Notes: generated by a model from the letters alone, not told the origin. DNA of 64,000 nt from Diphasiastrum complanatum (GCA_029204225.1 CM055100.1:65691812-65755811), one strand, 5' to 3'; counted from the first letter of the stretch, positions 12,824 to 25,795 are shown. Numbers and translations: made by a program.

Positions 12824-13761
12824 CTTGCAATTAGCTCCACAATGATATTCAAACCCTTCTTTTGATTAGATTTTATGATGTACATACCTTAACAAGATCA
12901 TCATTGGTGGTAGACTTCATGTTTGTATTAGCAGCCACCATTGAACCAGATAATTCATGCGCCATAAAAATAAGGAAAATGAAGAAGTTACTCAAATAGC
13001 TTATCCACCCTTAGTATTCTCTTGGCATTTGCTACCTCCTCGTAGCTCTTAGACAATGTAAATCGAACACCTGCATGTGAATACAACTTGCTTTCAAGTT
13101 TTTCATGAAAAACAAGTATAGTTGTCCAAGCCACTCGTGCAATATCAAAGAAAACTTAAGCTTTGTACCTATAATGCTCCTACCCAATGCAAGACCTCTA
13201 AAATCTTGTAAGCTTTGAAATATCTTGGGTATTTAATGCTTATCTCTATACTTCTAGGGCAAGTTGCATCAAAAAACATGCAAAGTTTTGCTATGATTAG
13301 CAAGCTCAGAATGGCATCCCTAAACATCAAACATCATACACACTTTGGGTGCAAAACATAAGTAAGACCATTGATTTAATCATGATTGTTTGAATGCCAA
13401 AGAATAAAATGCAACATATCCTTAGCAAAGCATTGAGTAAGAGTAATCTAGTTTAAAAATAATTTCTCCTTGACAAGAATCAACAATGCTACCTCTATAA
13501 AAGCATGTTGGTGAATCTACCTTTGCCTATGCTACTTGCACCCTTGGTCTCATGTAAGAGTTCATGGATCATATCAAGGAGTCAATGCAACGTCCACTTT
13601 TAAAACCCTAATCTATATAAATTAACACGATTAGTCTCAATCTATAATATAGATTTCAGCCCATGTTCCTTGTTATTTATTTACATATTTGACATACATT
13701 ATCTTGATTTGAATCTAGGTATTACACACATTGCTAACATCTATAATCTATATAGATCTAT
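12822..13761. other. Intergenic, nothing recognised
   Basis: AT-rich sequence with stops in all frames and no domain. It separates the LINE tail from the hAT-type element. Confidence 0.5.
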
Positions 13762-14399
13762 ACACATACCATAGTTGCACTACGTTTCTGAAAACAAAAA
13801 AAATTAATTACTTATTTTTTTGTCGGCAATATGGGTATCAAATTAAAGCATTTATTAAGGGCAGTTCATTTATGTAGGTTGCCGAATGTTTCGGGCAAAG
13901 TTCCAAGTGCCGTACCACGACACCTGGTACGGCACGGATTCCGTAGGTGCCGTACAGGTGCTGTGGAACTTCAGTTTCACGGCACCCACTTCGCTCCTTT
14001 TTTTTAAAGTCTTTTTTTGTTAAAAAAAAAAAAAAAAAAAAAACAGGTGTCGTACCACGGCACGTGTGTTGTGGTACAGCACCTGGACCCCACAGCACCT
14101 AATGTCGTGGGGTAATTTGGTTTCGGGTACAATGTGGTCCAGTTTGGGGGCAACAATGCATGTTGGATTCTATCAAGGTTAAAAGTTTTCTATGGAAATG
14201 TGTTGTCAAATCACTGCATCGATAATGAGTAGTTACTATGCCAAGACCACCCTCCCCCCATCTATCCTCCTGCGTTTCTGAATATTTTTTTTTCTGCATT
14301 TCTGTCCCAAAAATGCGTTTATGAGAAACACGCCTCAGAAACACGTTCCTAGAAACATGTTTGCCCAAAAACGCGTTTCTGTGCAACTATGACACATAC
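13762..14399. mobile_element. Non-autonomous hAT-type element with 8-bp TSD
   Basis: An 11-bp perfect terminal inverted repeat, CATAGTTGCAC at 13770-13780 and GTGCAACTATG at 14381-14391, bounds a 622-bp element. It is flanked by a perfect 8-bp direct repeat, ACACATAC, at 13762-13769 and 14392-14399. An 8-bp duplication with CA...TG ends is the mark of hAT transposition. The interior has no transposase frame. It holds a perfect 11-bp-stem hairpin (13907-13935), a poly-A run (about 14022-14043), and at least seven subterminal GTTTCT/AGAAAC motifs near the ends, which could be transposase binding sites. The intact duplication means the insertion is structurally complete. Confidence 0.88.
13907..13935. 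repeat. Perfect hairpin inside the hAT-type element
   Basis: GTGCCGTACCA and its exact reverse complement TGGTACGGCAC flank a 7-base loop. Related GTGCCGTAC and GGTACAGCACC pieces recur up to about 14100, so this half of the element is highly foldable. Confidence 0.9.
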
Positions 14400-16954
14400 A
14401 TTAGATCCAACTTAGAATGAAATAATAAGTTACATATCTTGTATCTAATTGGACAAGGCAAAGACCGATAAAGTGCAAAGATAGTTGGACTCCTTATATA
14501 GAAACATCGAGATTATAAATGCTTGAGATAGGGACAAAAGTAGCCCAACTCTTGGAACTGGAGAAAAGCTACAATTCAAAGAGCTAAGCAAATCAATAGG
14601 GAGGTCAGCTGAGTGGGTTGACGAGTCACATGAATCAAGATATAGTGGATTGAAATAATACAAAAGTCATGTGAAGAACATCAAACAACCAATCGAGAAA
14701 GCATCAAGGTCTAAAAGGTCGTCATCACATTGTTACACTTGTTTTGAGATTTGTATGTAGAAATAGAGAGTGCTCAACATTAATGCTACTTAATTTCAAC
14801 CATTAAAATTGATCCATTGAACCAAATTCAACTTCTCTAGAACCTAACCCTTAGGGTTTTGTTGATGCCTTCATTTTCCAAAGCTTTAATGTTGAAACTT
14901 AAGTATATCCATGTGGAAATTCCCAAAAGATAAGTCAAGATCTAGTGCAACATGCAGATCACATCAGCTCTAAAGCATCCATAGCTCTCAAAGTGACACA
15001 ACAAAAGTTACTAAATTACAAGGAAACATTGTACAAATAGCGAAAGCCCCAAACTGCATGCACTAGACAAGTGTCGACTAACTAAATTACCATTTGTCCA
15101 ACTAACGGCCCAGTATAGGCCAAAACTACTGACGAACCCATAACATGCTCCTGAGCATCGCAAAAGCTATCAAAAACTACTATACAGGCTAATTTTTTTA
15201 TCCGTGTGGCTATTCGGCTAGTCCAAGTAGCCAATTACAGGACAAATGCCCGACAGATAAGTCAATAGGGGGTCAAGTCCCAGTCACTATAGAAAATACA
15301 TTTATCTAAATAAAATGTGCATCTAATTCAACTATACAGTCATATTTGAGCTTACAAAAAATTAACCTGATTTATGACACTTTGCCTTAAGCTCAAATGT
15401 GGTAAGAGTGTAAAACAATAACCTATAGCAATGTTTGGAGTGTCCAAAAGATGTTATGCATTGCTACTACGTACTTGACTCACACTCAAGCACACCAACG
15501 AACCTTATGACATACATGCTCAAGTTCAGGTTTGACAACACAAAGTATCATGCAAACACAATGCCCACCACACTCTTTGCCATCTGACTTGTTTCCAATC
15601 CGACTTGGACAGACATGGCTCAAACTAAGGGAATCTCACTGCTGACACGATAATATCATCCTCCATCTAGCTAGGCTAACACCCTATCAGACACTTACAA
15701 GCACAAACTTGTAAAACTGCCATCAATGAGCGACTAAGATTCAACTTGAGAAAATCTTACTGCCACCATAAGACTATACCCTCACCAAATAAAAAGCTAG
15801 TAGACATAATCAACAAGTCATTGAGCATTTCATATTACTACGACATAGCATTTGCATAATTACAAAACTTCGACTCTGATATAGACTCATGTGACAAGGT
15901 AACATGCAAGCACACACATCCATGAAAACCAACACGAATAATAAAGCATCAAATATATGACCACGGCCTTTCCAAAAATGGTCTGTTGTACCAACACCTA
16001 TGTCACCTATAGATCCACTACTACACCACTGGTCTCCAAATCAAGACCTTGATCATGGCACGCATATGTAACCAAGAAGCCCTCACATCCAAGCTTATTC
16101 AGCCGATGTCGCCATACATCATCCAAGATCTACCATCTCGATCGAATGAGTGCTCCAGCCTCATGCTGTCACTCCCTGAGTAACCATCTCTATCCCTCTT
16201 GGCTCACAAATACCAAGCAAAATGGATCATGATATACTCCATGCCATCAGGATTTGTATCATCCATGTCTCATGATAAAATCCATATCACCTGAGCAACC
16301 GTAGCATCTCCCTAAGTGCTATCCCCAATGGAGTCATCACTCAATCACCAAGCTCATCATCCCGCTATCCAAGCGGATCGCCAAAGCATCACCCACTTCT
16401 CCTAGCTCCGAGCATCTGCTTTCCTGCCTAACTATGTGCCAATGCACCACCTGCAAGCCCACCCATGAGTTCTACGCTCACAAGATCTTGAGATCCATGT
16501 CTCCCAACCTGATCGTACTAAGGTATATGGCTCCAAGTGACTTCCTTTCGGCTTCTTCCTAATCTCAATACCTAAGAATCAAGCCCAACCAGGTTCCAAC
16601 GCCTGTGCCAAGCCAAATGTCAAGCAAATTACAGCCAAATGCATAAAGGCGAATAAATAGCTCAACAATGCCCATAATGAAAGATGTCTCCCCATCAATG
16701 CCAATACAATAATTGGCCATGTTGTATCGCCATGCATGTACTCCTGATGAATACAATGTGAAGTCCTCACCAGCAATTCCCCTCCAGTAGATCTCCGCTC
16801 CAAAGCTGCCTCCATGAACGATATCAAACCATCCCTAAGAATACGCCTGAGATGTGAGCTCCAAAGCCACCATCACGTCCCCCCTCATTATGAGCATGCC
16901 AATATCTCCTCTAAGATCCTCCATGGCTGCATACAAGCGATCTGTACACTCCAT
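14400..16954. other. Intergenic, no gene recognised
   Basis: No domain-bearing frame was found. From about 16000 to 16950 the sequence is richer in C and reads differently from its neighbours, which may mark an old unidentified insertion. It abuts the point where the copia integrase homology stops. Confidence 0.45.
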
Positions 16955-17592
16955 ACTAGAACCAAAAACTATCAAATGACTTGCGTCAGGGTTTCTGACC
17001 CGTGTAAGCTTCCTCTGGAGTCCAATTCTCTACAACTTTTGTAGAACTCTTATTCAAAAGATAAAATCCGATGTCTAAACTGCTTCACCCCAAAACATAT
17101 TCGAAAGTTTCTTACTTTTAAGCATGCTCCTTGCAGTTTCCACAATAGACCGATTCTTCCTTTCCACAACTCCATTTTGTTGAGGCATTTCTGTACCTGC
17201 AAATTATCTCTTTATACCATGGTCCTTGCAAAACACCTGAAATTCTGTAGAAAGATACTCTCCCCCTTTATCCAAACGAAGTATCTTAATCTGTCTATCT
17301 GTTTGCTTCTCCACTTGTGTCTTAACCATGTGAAGTACTTGAACGCCTCACCCTTATTCTTGAGAAAATATACCCACATCTTCCAAGAATAATCATAAAC
17401 AAACAGCATAAAGTAATTTGTTCTCCAATAAAATTGAGTTTTCTTAGGACCACACAAATCTATATGAACAAGTTCTAGAACATTTCTCACCCTAAAAATA
17501 CTAGACGGAAATTTCTTCATATGATGTTTCGCTAAGACATGGCGCTCACAAAACTTGTGATTAGAAACAACATGAGGTAAACCAGTAACCAT
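16955..17592 (-). pseudogene. Copia integrase fragment
   Basis: Reading minus, an integrase-like segment starts with VHIDLCGP, typical of the copia integrase core. A second piece with QQNGVVERKNRSIVETAR follows near 17100-17180, the usual end of the core. A final piece resembling GQKPDxSHLRVFG ends near 16955. At least one frameshift and several stops separate them. Homology ends there, so reverse transcriptase, RNase H and the 3' LTR are missing. It belongs with the protease, gag and LTR at 17.65-19.54 kb as one 3'-truncated copy. Confidence 0.75.
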
Positions 17593-17653
17593 ATTATATT
17601 TCCTCGAGACTTGTAGACTAACTATTGAATTTCAGATGTCCAAACCTTTCATG

Positions 17654-18067
17654 TCATAACTTACTCACTGAACCAATATCTGCAACACCTACATGATGAC
17701 CCACCACTTGAGCCTGAAATTTGTACAACCTTCCTGAAAGAATGCCCTCAGCTACTACTTCATTGTCCTTCCTCTTGATGAGACACCATTTTTCATGAAA
17801 TTGTACAATCATATGTTGCTTCACAATAGCTAAAACTAAGAATAAGTTCTTTATTCCTGGTAAATAAAGCACATCCTTTATGTCTCCAATCTTTCCTGAA
17901 GGTAGTTGAAGTTGTACTTTTCCATCTACCTTTATATCATATGTGTGGTTATTTCCCAACTTCACATTTGATCCATCAGCTAGTTCTTGAAAACTAGATA
18001 ACCAATCTCGCCTAGGTCTCATATGTTTCGATGCACCTGAATCAATAAACCAACACTCCTCTTCCAT
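17654..18067 (-). pseudogene. Copia aspartic protease segment
   Basis: An open stretch of 137 residues beginning MEEECWFIDSGASKHM. DSGA is the catalytic motif of retroviral-type aspartic proteases, and the Trp-Phe before it with Ser-Lys-His-Met after it is the standard copia context. Later residues (VLYLPGIKNLFLV) match the second half of the domain. The segment is cut from gag upstream by a 63-bp tandem duplication and from integrase downstream by stops. Confidence 0.85.
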
Positions 18068-18166
18068 TGAGAAATCACTATTGATGCCGAAAACAACTCA
18101 TAAATCAATAAACCAACACTCCTCTTCCATGAACATAAAGATATTGATGCCGAAAACGACTCATGA
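18041..18166. repeat. 63-bp imperfect tandem duplication
   Basis: Two adjacent copies begin with ATCAATAAACCAACACTCC, at 18041 and 18104. They span the start of the protease and differ by small indels and substitutions. The duplication occurred inside the copia copy and disrupts its frame. Confidence 0.85.
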
Positions 18167-18167
18167 T

Positions 18168-19080
18168 CATCAAGATCCAAAGCACTCATCTTTGTATTAA
18201 GTACTTTTTCTTAAGCAAAATTTCTATCCTGCTTCTTCTTGAACTTGTTTTTTCAACACTCCTTTGTGCAATGCCCTGGCTTTCCACAAATAAAGCAATT
18301 TCCTTTTCGAATTGCTTTCAATCCATCTTCCGGTTGACTTGTTTGATTTTCTTCTTAATCCTGCTTCTTCTTCTTCCCTTTGTTCTTTTCCCTTTCTTGA
18401 AACTTTGCCCTTGCTTCTTTGCTAAGAATGCCTGCTCCTTGAAATCATCCTTGTTAATAAGATTTTGTCATCTCATTTCCTCCTATAGCAGTATTGCATT
18501 GAACTCACGAAAGAAGGCCTTGTCTCCCATAAAGACAACATCATAACAAAGTTTTGATAGGCCAAAGGTAAACTCTTAAGCATGATAAATACCAAAACTA
18601 AATCCAAAACATTTTCTCCAACTACAATAAGTTGCCCTCTTAGATCTTTCACTCGAGTAAAGGTTTTTGTTACCGATTCACTCTATACTCATATGTATGT
18701 TGCTTATTAGTTAAGAACAAAATTCGAAATTGATTTATGGTCTCATATAAATTCTTTAAAATATCCCAAGCCTCCTTGGGTCTAGCAGCATCCCTAATGT
18801 AAATAATCATATCTTTAACACACAAGTTATTAATATGATGAGCTTTTCTCCTCCGCTTCAGATACTCTCGCTACTCCCTGTTTGTAGTTGGAGGTATCCC
18901 AACACCTGTGATAATGTCCCAATATTCTTGATCCTGGAGAATATTGCCCTTGTCAAACAATAATATTGATTTGTAGCAACTTTTCTTTGATGATCCAATC
19001 TCCTCCTAGAAGATCCACGTTGTCCTCATGAGTCATAACAACGTTGACTCCACATGCAACTAATTCTCCTTCAATAATCC
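18168..19080 (-). pseudogene. Copia gag remnant with zinc knuckle
   Basis: The minus strand shows a CCHC knuckle, CFICGKPGHCTKEC, at about 18255-18300. Upstream is broken gag-like sequence with several stops, including a basic Lys-rich linker. It occupies the expected place between primer site and protease. No continuous frame remains. Confidence 0.65.
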
Positions 19081-19123
19081 GATTGCACACTTGCAAAAAC
19101 AATCTCTCTCCCTCATAAAGCCA

Positions 19124-19135
19124 GCTCTGATACCA
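19124..19135 (-). promoter_or_regulatory. Primer binding site, initiator tRNA-Met type
   Basis: The minus strand reads TGGTATCAGAGC, complementary to the 3' end of plant initiator tRNA-Met. It directly abuts the LTR end, as expected for copia minus-strand priming. Confidence 0.93.
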
Positions 19136-19539
19136 TGTTGGAATTTTATGCTCAAATTCAAGATAGGAGTGAACTAATCATATTAGCACTCACACACACC
19201 AATCAAGACATAAGAGATTAAAGAGAATCTAGATTAATTGAAGAATGAGCATAGCTCTATACAATGGAATGGATGGAGGGGGGCACCGGCCCTCCTTATA
19301 TACTTTCTATAATCCTTAGTAAAAGCTAAAAGCATAAAGCAAAAAGCTGATTATTATAGTTGCTCTTTATTTTGAGTAAAGACCTTTACTAAATATATAG
19401 GTTTAAATTCATGTTCAATGCTAGAACTAATGTACCCACCTAAATGCAAGACTAATTAACTTGACTTTAGGACTTTGACTTGATATACCAAAAATAGAGA
19501 TGGCCTCTAAAATAGCTGGCAGGCATGGCCAAACCAACA
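19136..19539 (-). repeat. 5' LTR of the truncated copia element
   Basis: On the plus strand the 404-bp block runs from TGTTGG, touching the primer site, to CCAACA. These form a 6-bp inverted terminal repeat with the TG...CA ends of LTRs. The matching 3' LTR is absent, consistent with loss of the 3' half. Confidence 0.75.
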
Positions 19540-20022
19540 TCAACAAAAGAACATCTCAAAAATTAGAGCCCTCTACACTAGAATCTTCTTCGTGAAAGCC
19601 AATAAAAAGCTCTTTCTTAAAGCGTGACTCTAACTACTCTAGTAAGGATATTTGCATCTACAAAAAACATAGCCATTGACCTTTCCAAATCCTACGTGAT
19701 CCCTCTTCGAGGTGGCTATGTTGCCAAAATAACTCCACAATCGCTCACAAGGAAACGAGCTTGCACCATGGTTGAGGACACAAAAAGCAAGCTTCTTGGT
19801 AGGAAGTACTGTGGAAAGAGTGCAAAGAGGCTTTTTGAGATCTAGCTTAAAACTATGGAACATACCATAACATTGTCGAAAAAGATCCCAAATCTAGTTC
19901 CAATATGTGTATGATTCTTCCAAAGTATCAAAGCATATCATTTGGCGTATTTGGGATGGCGAGACATCAAATAGTGTATAGCTAGGAGGTTTGTACTGGG
20001 AAGGTATTTCCACGAAAGGTCC

Positions 20023-20468
20023 ACACCTTGCATGGCTCATTGCTTGAATAATTTGGTTGGAGGAGATTGCTACTTTCATAGAGATTGAGAGAGAGATTGC
20101 CACTTTCATCGTTCTTCATCACTACTTCTTGCCATTTTTTGTAAGTTTTCAATTAAGGAGCTATTGAAGTATTATGAGATCCAATTTGCCTTGGTCTTTT
20201 TGATTGTTTGGATGATTCTGATTGGACCAATCTCTGGCTCCAAATCGATGTGGTAACCCCAATTATTACCATGATGAGGCTTGTAAATGGAGAAGAGCCT
20301 TCTGTTGATAAGGTGCATGATGGGATGAATCAAATTATAGAAAACATGATGAAGATGGACACAAATCTGGAGAGGTTTGCGGAACCAAAGGTTGTGGTTG
20401 TGACTTGTTGGGACCATTATTATGCCACACTTAATGCAATTGTCTATGTTATGGACTTTGAATTTTAG
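20023..20468 (+). pseudogene. hAT transposase fragment
   Basis: The sequence begins with TPCMAHCLNNL, matching the (W)TPCxAHCLxL block of DUF659/hAT transposases. In a shifted frame an 86-residue piece from 20208 continues with PIITMMRLVNGEEPSVDKVHD and later CWDHYYATLNAIVY, the region before the C-terminal dimerisation domain. A frameshift separates the blocks, and the C-terminal dimerisation motif is not seen. Sequence at 19790-19860 resembles 21970-22040 upstream of a second fragment, so the two come from related copies. Confidence 0.6.
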
Positions 20469-20469
20469 G

Positions 20470-21840
20470 GAAAGAATACAGAGGTGTCACTAGGGTGGGA
20501 GGATTACTTGAAGAAGTTGCTCATATATAGACCAAAGAATAGTGACTAGAAATCAAGTCGCTTTCTATAGAAAGGAGAGCTTGTTTGGCTTAGAGGATGC
20601 ACAGGTTCACAGATTCCTTTTTAGTTCAACTTTGAAGTGGGAGGATTATGGGGCAAATACACCCTAGTTACCACAAATAACCAAAAACACCCTAAAAGGA
20701 TTGAATCCTATTGTCACTCCAACCATCACCAACTAGGGACAAAGCATAACTCTCCTATAACTCACATATTCTCTCTAATCCTTAGTCCAATTTGGCCTTC
20801 TCAAATTGAAGCAACTTTTATCTTTTTGCTCCGTAGGTAGGAGGAAAATACACAAGGCCAATCTTTGCTATTCAATTTACCATCTCCTCAATGCATTTGT
20901 CCTAGCCCCATCAAAAAAAATTGCACAACGATAGAAGCATTGTGCAATAATAAGCCGATTGCGCAATCAACAATTGCTTTTCCCTGTGCAATGGCACCAC
21001 TATTGGATTATACACATTTTCTGATTTCTTTCTATAGTTGTTCCATTTATTCTCAATTTCAGATTTATTACCAATATTTAATATAGCATCATAAGCTAAA
21101 TGGCCTGACTAGAACTAAGTAACAATATTACCTATTAACTTCTTCCTTTCCTTAAACTTTTGAGCTGAAGTTTTTATTTCACCATTGAACTACTCAATCT
21201 TCAGTAGAGCATCAATTGTCTCCTTTTGCATTCTTGTTAAAAACTTTCCTTCATACTACTTTTGTTTACCCTTCAAGGTCTCACACCAAAATAGTTACTA
21301 GGAACTCCTAGGATTGGATTCTCTAAAGCATCTGGACATACTGGAGAATATTCAAATTTCACATGAGGCTCCAAGAACTTTAAAAGCTAACATTGTGGTT
21401 TGGAAAGAACTGGTGTTGCAAATCAAGGACATCACCATTTGCTTTGCTAGATAAGTCATGCCATTGCCATATGCCAATGGATTCCTTCTGTGAAGAATGT
21501 GAAGTATGAGGCACTTGCCCATTCAGAGCAACACAAAAGTATATCAACAGCAAGTGCACGTTTAGCTCTGATATCTGTCTCATCCTCATTCTGGAGCAGC
21601 AGGAAAAACGCCAAATGCAGATTTATTCATTGTGCTTTTTTGACATTAAGAGGAGATCTACATTTGAGACTTTACACTAAGAGCCGCAATCAAAATGTGT
21701 GGCATAAAGCAACTTGAAAAGTGCATGAGAACTATAGAGATGCAGCTATTGCATGATTCTTCTATCGTTGTGTGATCCGTTTCAACGCAGCTAGGGCAAA
21801 TGCATATCAGGAAATCTCGGATTGGATTGCATAGGATTAG
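20470..21840. other. Intergenic between two hAT fragments
   Basis: Short frames only, none with a recognised domain. This may be decayed hAT interior or unrelated DNA. Confidence 0.4.
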
Positions 21841-21979
21841 CTTTGAATATGGTACCTACAAAGCAATAAAAGAAAAGGCACTTCGACTTGAGAAGGCCAA
21901 ATGGACAAAAGATGAGAGAGAATCCATGACGAATGGATGAGAAAAGTTCAGTGTGTCCCTAATTGGTGATGGAAAAATC

Positions 21980-22170
21980 AAAATGTGGAAAAAGTGCAAG
22001 GAGACTTTTTGAGATTTGGATTGAAGCTGCCAAACAAGTTGGCATCAAAAAGGGCATCTAGGAGGCTTTTGATGGAAAGGTATCCCCACACCATCCATGG
22101 CTCATTGCTTGAATAATTTGCTAAAAGACATTGGCAAGTTGGACTGGATCACTCTCTCATACAGATGGGG
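21980..22170 (+). pseudogene. Second hAT transposase fragment
   Basis: It contains LFEIWIEAAKQVG followed, after a stop and frame change, by TPSMAHCLNNLLKDIGKLDWI at about 22088-22150. This is the same hAT block seen at 20023 but slightly better preserved. It is too short and broken to encode an enzyme. Confidence 0.6.
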
Positions 22171-22179
22171 TTGGACATT

Positions 22180-24770
22180 GTCAATTCCACTCTTCGTCAT
22201 CATTACAATACCTTAGCAAATAGTAGTATGTGCTTTCTTATCCCAATATCTTAGTATTAGATGAGGGTTGATCAGCATTTTGGGCCTGCCCTAGTAGACG
22301 TTTGCCAAGTGCCAACGAGACCTGCAACAACATGCTGTCTACCTGCTAAAAGAAAAATAGCCGGCCACGCCGCCACATAGCTGACTTTTTGGTATTATCT
22401 CATATGCAATTTTCCCTTTGAAAATGGCTCTAAATAAGAACTTTTTATACAGCCTTGGCTTATTGTGAATGGTCATAGGGACTGAGAAAGTTTGCGTACA
22501 ACAAATCCAAACTAAAGCATGAACCACGGGTCCGGCAATGAAGAACATATTCAAGAAATCCTAAGGTATGTGAATGAGCCTATAATGAGCACCCGGCCGT
22601 TTGCACATGCAAAACTGCCTGCGCAGCACGTAGAGTTGTGATCCTGACTACTCGAGGGCCTCTGGTTTGGAACGTTGTATTCTTCATGGTGACTGCAATG
22701 GCAGTTGCAGGCCCACCCTAATATAAGAGTAGTGAAGGCTTGGTGGATGGTAAAGAGATGCCGTTTCCATCCAACAAGCCCCCACAGATGAGGGCAAAAC
22801 CACGACCATCATGCAATCATGGTTGACAATACGCGGGCTGCTCCATCTTGGTTGGCTGCTTGCATGTGTGAACTTACACAAGGTTACATGCCTGGCCCTG
22901 CAATTGAGTCACAGAGTATATGGGCAGGGTTATAGAAGGCACCTGCAAAAGTATGTGGCATAAAGTGAACTCACTTTTCAATGCTTAGGAGACAATTTCA
23001 GCTCTTTAAGTACTACAACCTCAGCCATGGCAGAGTTGGATGAAGAGTGTTCCTATGGCATGGACAAGCCAAAAAGCAGAATCAAACTGAATGATGATTT
23101 AAAATTTCATACACCGAAAGCCCTAATCCAAATGAAACCCTACATCTAAGTCTAACTCCAGCCCTGAAACCTGCTATAATTGAAGTGCTTACCCTAGATC
23201 CAGCTCTGTTTTGTCGAAATAAGAGGAAGCAACAAAGCAGCAGATGCAGGAATACATCAATTTTTGTTGAATAGAAAAATCCCTCGTCATTAATTTGAAA
23301 GCCAGAACAAAACCAAGGATTTCAAATGCAGCAAGCTCTAACTTTGCGACCATCGTAGTGGTCTGTAGCTGTTTCCAGCAGATGCATTAGCGGCATAGAA
23401 TTACATACAAAACAGTTCAACGGTATATGAATCATAAACTTGAAGCATTTTTTATTCATCACAGGACAAATATCAACTGATTACAATGTTTTTCACAGCA
23501 TTGCTCCTCTCTCCTTGCCTTCAAAGCATGCAAACAAACAAATAATAGTTCGTCTCTCTTGCTCTTTCACTTTCTCTAGCAAGCATGCAAAGAAGCATAG
23601 AATCGATAAGCCTCCTCACCTCTCTCACTTTTTTCAATCCAATGTTGTCCCACCTGCCCTCCTTTTCCACGCTTCAACGATGCCCTTCACTCACACCCTT
23701 CACCTGCACCTCTCGTATGATGTTCAAACAAAATATAAATGCCTTTCAACCTTCCAACTAAACTTACTTTCGCATAAACTTTGTTGTGATTTACAAAATT
23801 GAATTGCATGTAATTAATTACACATTAATATGGCAGGCTACAATGCACAAATTTGATTTTATTAATTAATTGTCTAATAAAATGGGTTTAAAATCAATCA
23901 CAAATATTATTGTGAATACATACGGCTATTATACCATATACAACATACGTTCGCAATGGCACTAGCCCACTCATTAACCATGTGAACGTGTCAATAAGCG
24001 CCAACAAAACCGGTCGTCTCACGATCAATCTGTGTTCCTCAGATGGCTAATCGAAAAAAAAAAAACAGACGAACATTAAGGCCTAAGCCCGCGTTTATCG
24101 AGAGCTCTCAAGCGACAAATCCATGTTTCTTGCAGGCTCCGTAAACATTTTCCGTTTGAGAGTCATGGGATTATATTTCGCTCTGGAAAAACTTCGCATT
24201 ACTCTTGTAAAAGAAGCTGCGAGAAATCTCGTGCCTTACCATATTATGTGGCTTGCTTCTCACTATCCATTGTGTTTTTTTAACTGCCTTTTTATAGGGT
24301 ATATGTGCCATACAGTATGATCTCATTTTTACGAGGCAAGTTTGGCTACTTAGATTCTCATGCATGCAACATTCTAGAGGCTTAGTAGCACTCTTTCCAT
24401 ATGTGAAAAGTGACAATATTGACATTTTTTGTAACATTTGTAGGAACATCGAGCTTCATCAGATTGGCAAAAATTTACTAAAGACAATCGAAGAGCTAGT
24501 TGGAATTAATGGTATTGGACGGTAACTTAAATTTGAATAACGACGCTTACTGCAATGAATGTGCTATTATACAGTGTGCACTGCAGAATGTAAAATGGCA
24601 CGAAAAAAAAAAATTACCAATGCTTGTCATAAGATTATAGACGATGAGTATTACAAAGTTCCAAATGGTTTTTCAATAGCAATCACAAGCAGTTCCAGCA
24701 TCATCAAACTGATTCATGGGGCAAACAACCACTGGTATTATCAGTTTAGGGTTCAAAACAACATGCACCA
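22180..24770. other. Intergenic, no gene recognised
   Basis: Short frames with no identifiable domain. Composition is unremarkable apart from AT-rich stretches around 23800-23950. Confidence 0.5.
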
Positions 24771-24779
24771 ATACGTGGC

Positions 24780-24905
24780 TTCACTTACTAGAAATGCATT
24801 TAAAGGATGTGCAAGGACCATGCAAGGCTAATGGGGAATCGAACCCCAAGCAAAACCCAAATGTGGCATGCCCACCAGGCAGCCTCTATACCTGCATGCA
24901 AATAT
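24780..24905 (-). repeat. Possible tRNA-derived SINE
   Basis: The minus strand has a perfect RNA polymerase III B box, GGTTCGATTCC (24835-24845), within a T-arm-like stem. Upstream is an A-box-like stretch, GCTGCCTGGTGGG (about 24871-24883), at tRNA-like spacing. No complete cloverleaf was drawn and no target-site duplication found, so a SINE or tRNA relic is the most I can say. Confidence 0.35.
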
Positions 24906-24918
24906 TAGTGAGATCTGG

Positions 24919-25200
24919 CTAAAATGATAAACAATTGACTATCTCATGCAGAAAAAATCGATATCTGGTTTGGGGCTTGCGTACCGATGACAAATTGAAA
25001 TTAGATTTTGTCCTATCCAGCCATTCAAAGAAAAGTTTTCCATTGCGAATCGTATGCCATCCGCAACTAAAAAAGTCATTTTGTTGAGAACACTGCATCA
25101 ACACTCGAGGCACACACAATGAATTGAAAGTGAACATCATCATTTTGGCAATATAGGAGATACGTGAACAATAACCAAGAATTTTAAAGCCAACGAGCAA
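24919..25200 (-). pseudogene. ULP1-type cysteine peptidase, Cys block
   Basis: A 93-residue piece contains QQNDFFSCGWHTIRNGKLFFEWL (given here in parts: QQNDFFSCGW, then HTIRNGKLFFEWL). The Gln and Cys fit the oxyanion Gln and nucleophile of C48/ULP1 SUMO-protease folds; the Cys codon is at 25063-25065. The same block, QDDAFSCGW, occurs at 37.43 kb, so both belong to one family. It lies downstream, on the same strand, of a MULE transposase, the arrangement known for Kaonashi-type MULEs that carry ULP-like genes. Separation into short frames suggests exons or decay. Confidence 0.65.
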
Positions 25201-25576
25201 TGCAGCTCATATACATTCCAGCCTGGACGTTGATGATTTGAACAACGGATTTAGCAAGCTTCTCAACTGTGAACATATTAATGATGTTATTCACAATCCC
25301 TGCAATTTGCAAGCTTGGATTAGGCTTAGCATATCAAATCGTCGTGTTATTTTGATAGGTCTGGAGTAGTTAGCAAATCTTACCTGTCAATAGGATGTGG
25401 GTTGAGAACATCGAGTTGAGTTTCAAGCAAACCCAGGTAGGAAGTCCCTCGTTACTAATGCAAGGGCATAGAATTCCCAAGCTCCAATGCTCACTATAAA
25501 TAGACACACAATGCATTTCTCAATCTCAAGCAAATACTATCCTACAAAAATATTGTAGCTCCAAAGTCATCATGCA

Positions 25577-25795
25577 TTACTTACTTAGAGCAAAAATATT
25601 GTGCTTAACACACTTCTTTGCTCTTGTGTAGTCCTCTACTTCGACAAAATTGCAAAAATAATTTAACATCGCACACACCATGTCTTTGTAGCTGCCCAAA
25701 ATTTTCACTTGCCAATAACTTATACCCACCTCAACTATGGATTCAGTAATGTGGCCAATCTTCTTTTTTAGCGTCGCACAACACTGTGTGTGCAT
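25577..25795 (-). pseudogene. Possible His/Asp region of the same ULP protein
   Basis: A 72-residue piece includes SYWQVKILGSYKDMVCAML and later VEVEDYTRAKK. It resembles the second exon of the ULP gene at 37.56-37.75 kb and sits at the equivalent position. The expected His-Trp appears as Tyr-Trp and the catalytic Asp is not evident, so activity is doubtful. The assignment rests on position and weak similarity. Confidence 0.4.

Noticed and set aside
12628-12885. Frames through the (TC)n tract
   Set aside because: Dipeptide repeats arise on both strands from the microsatellite; no gene features.
24780-24905. Functional tRNA gene
   Set aside because: A B box is present but I could not form a full cloverleaf with an anticodon arm; kept only as a possible SINE.
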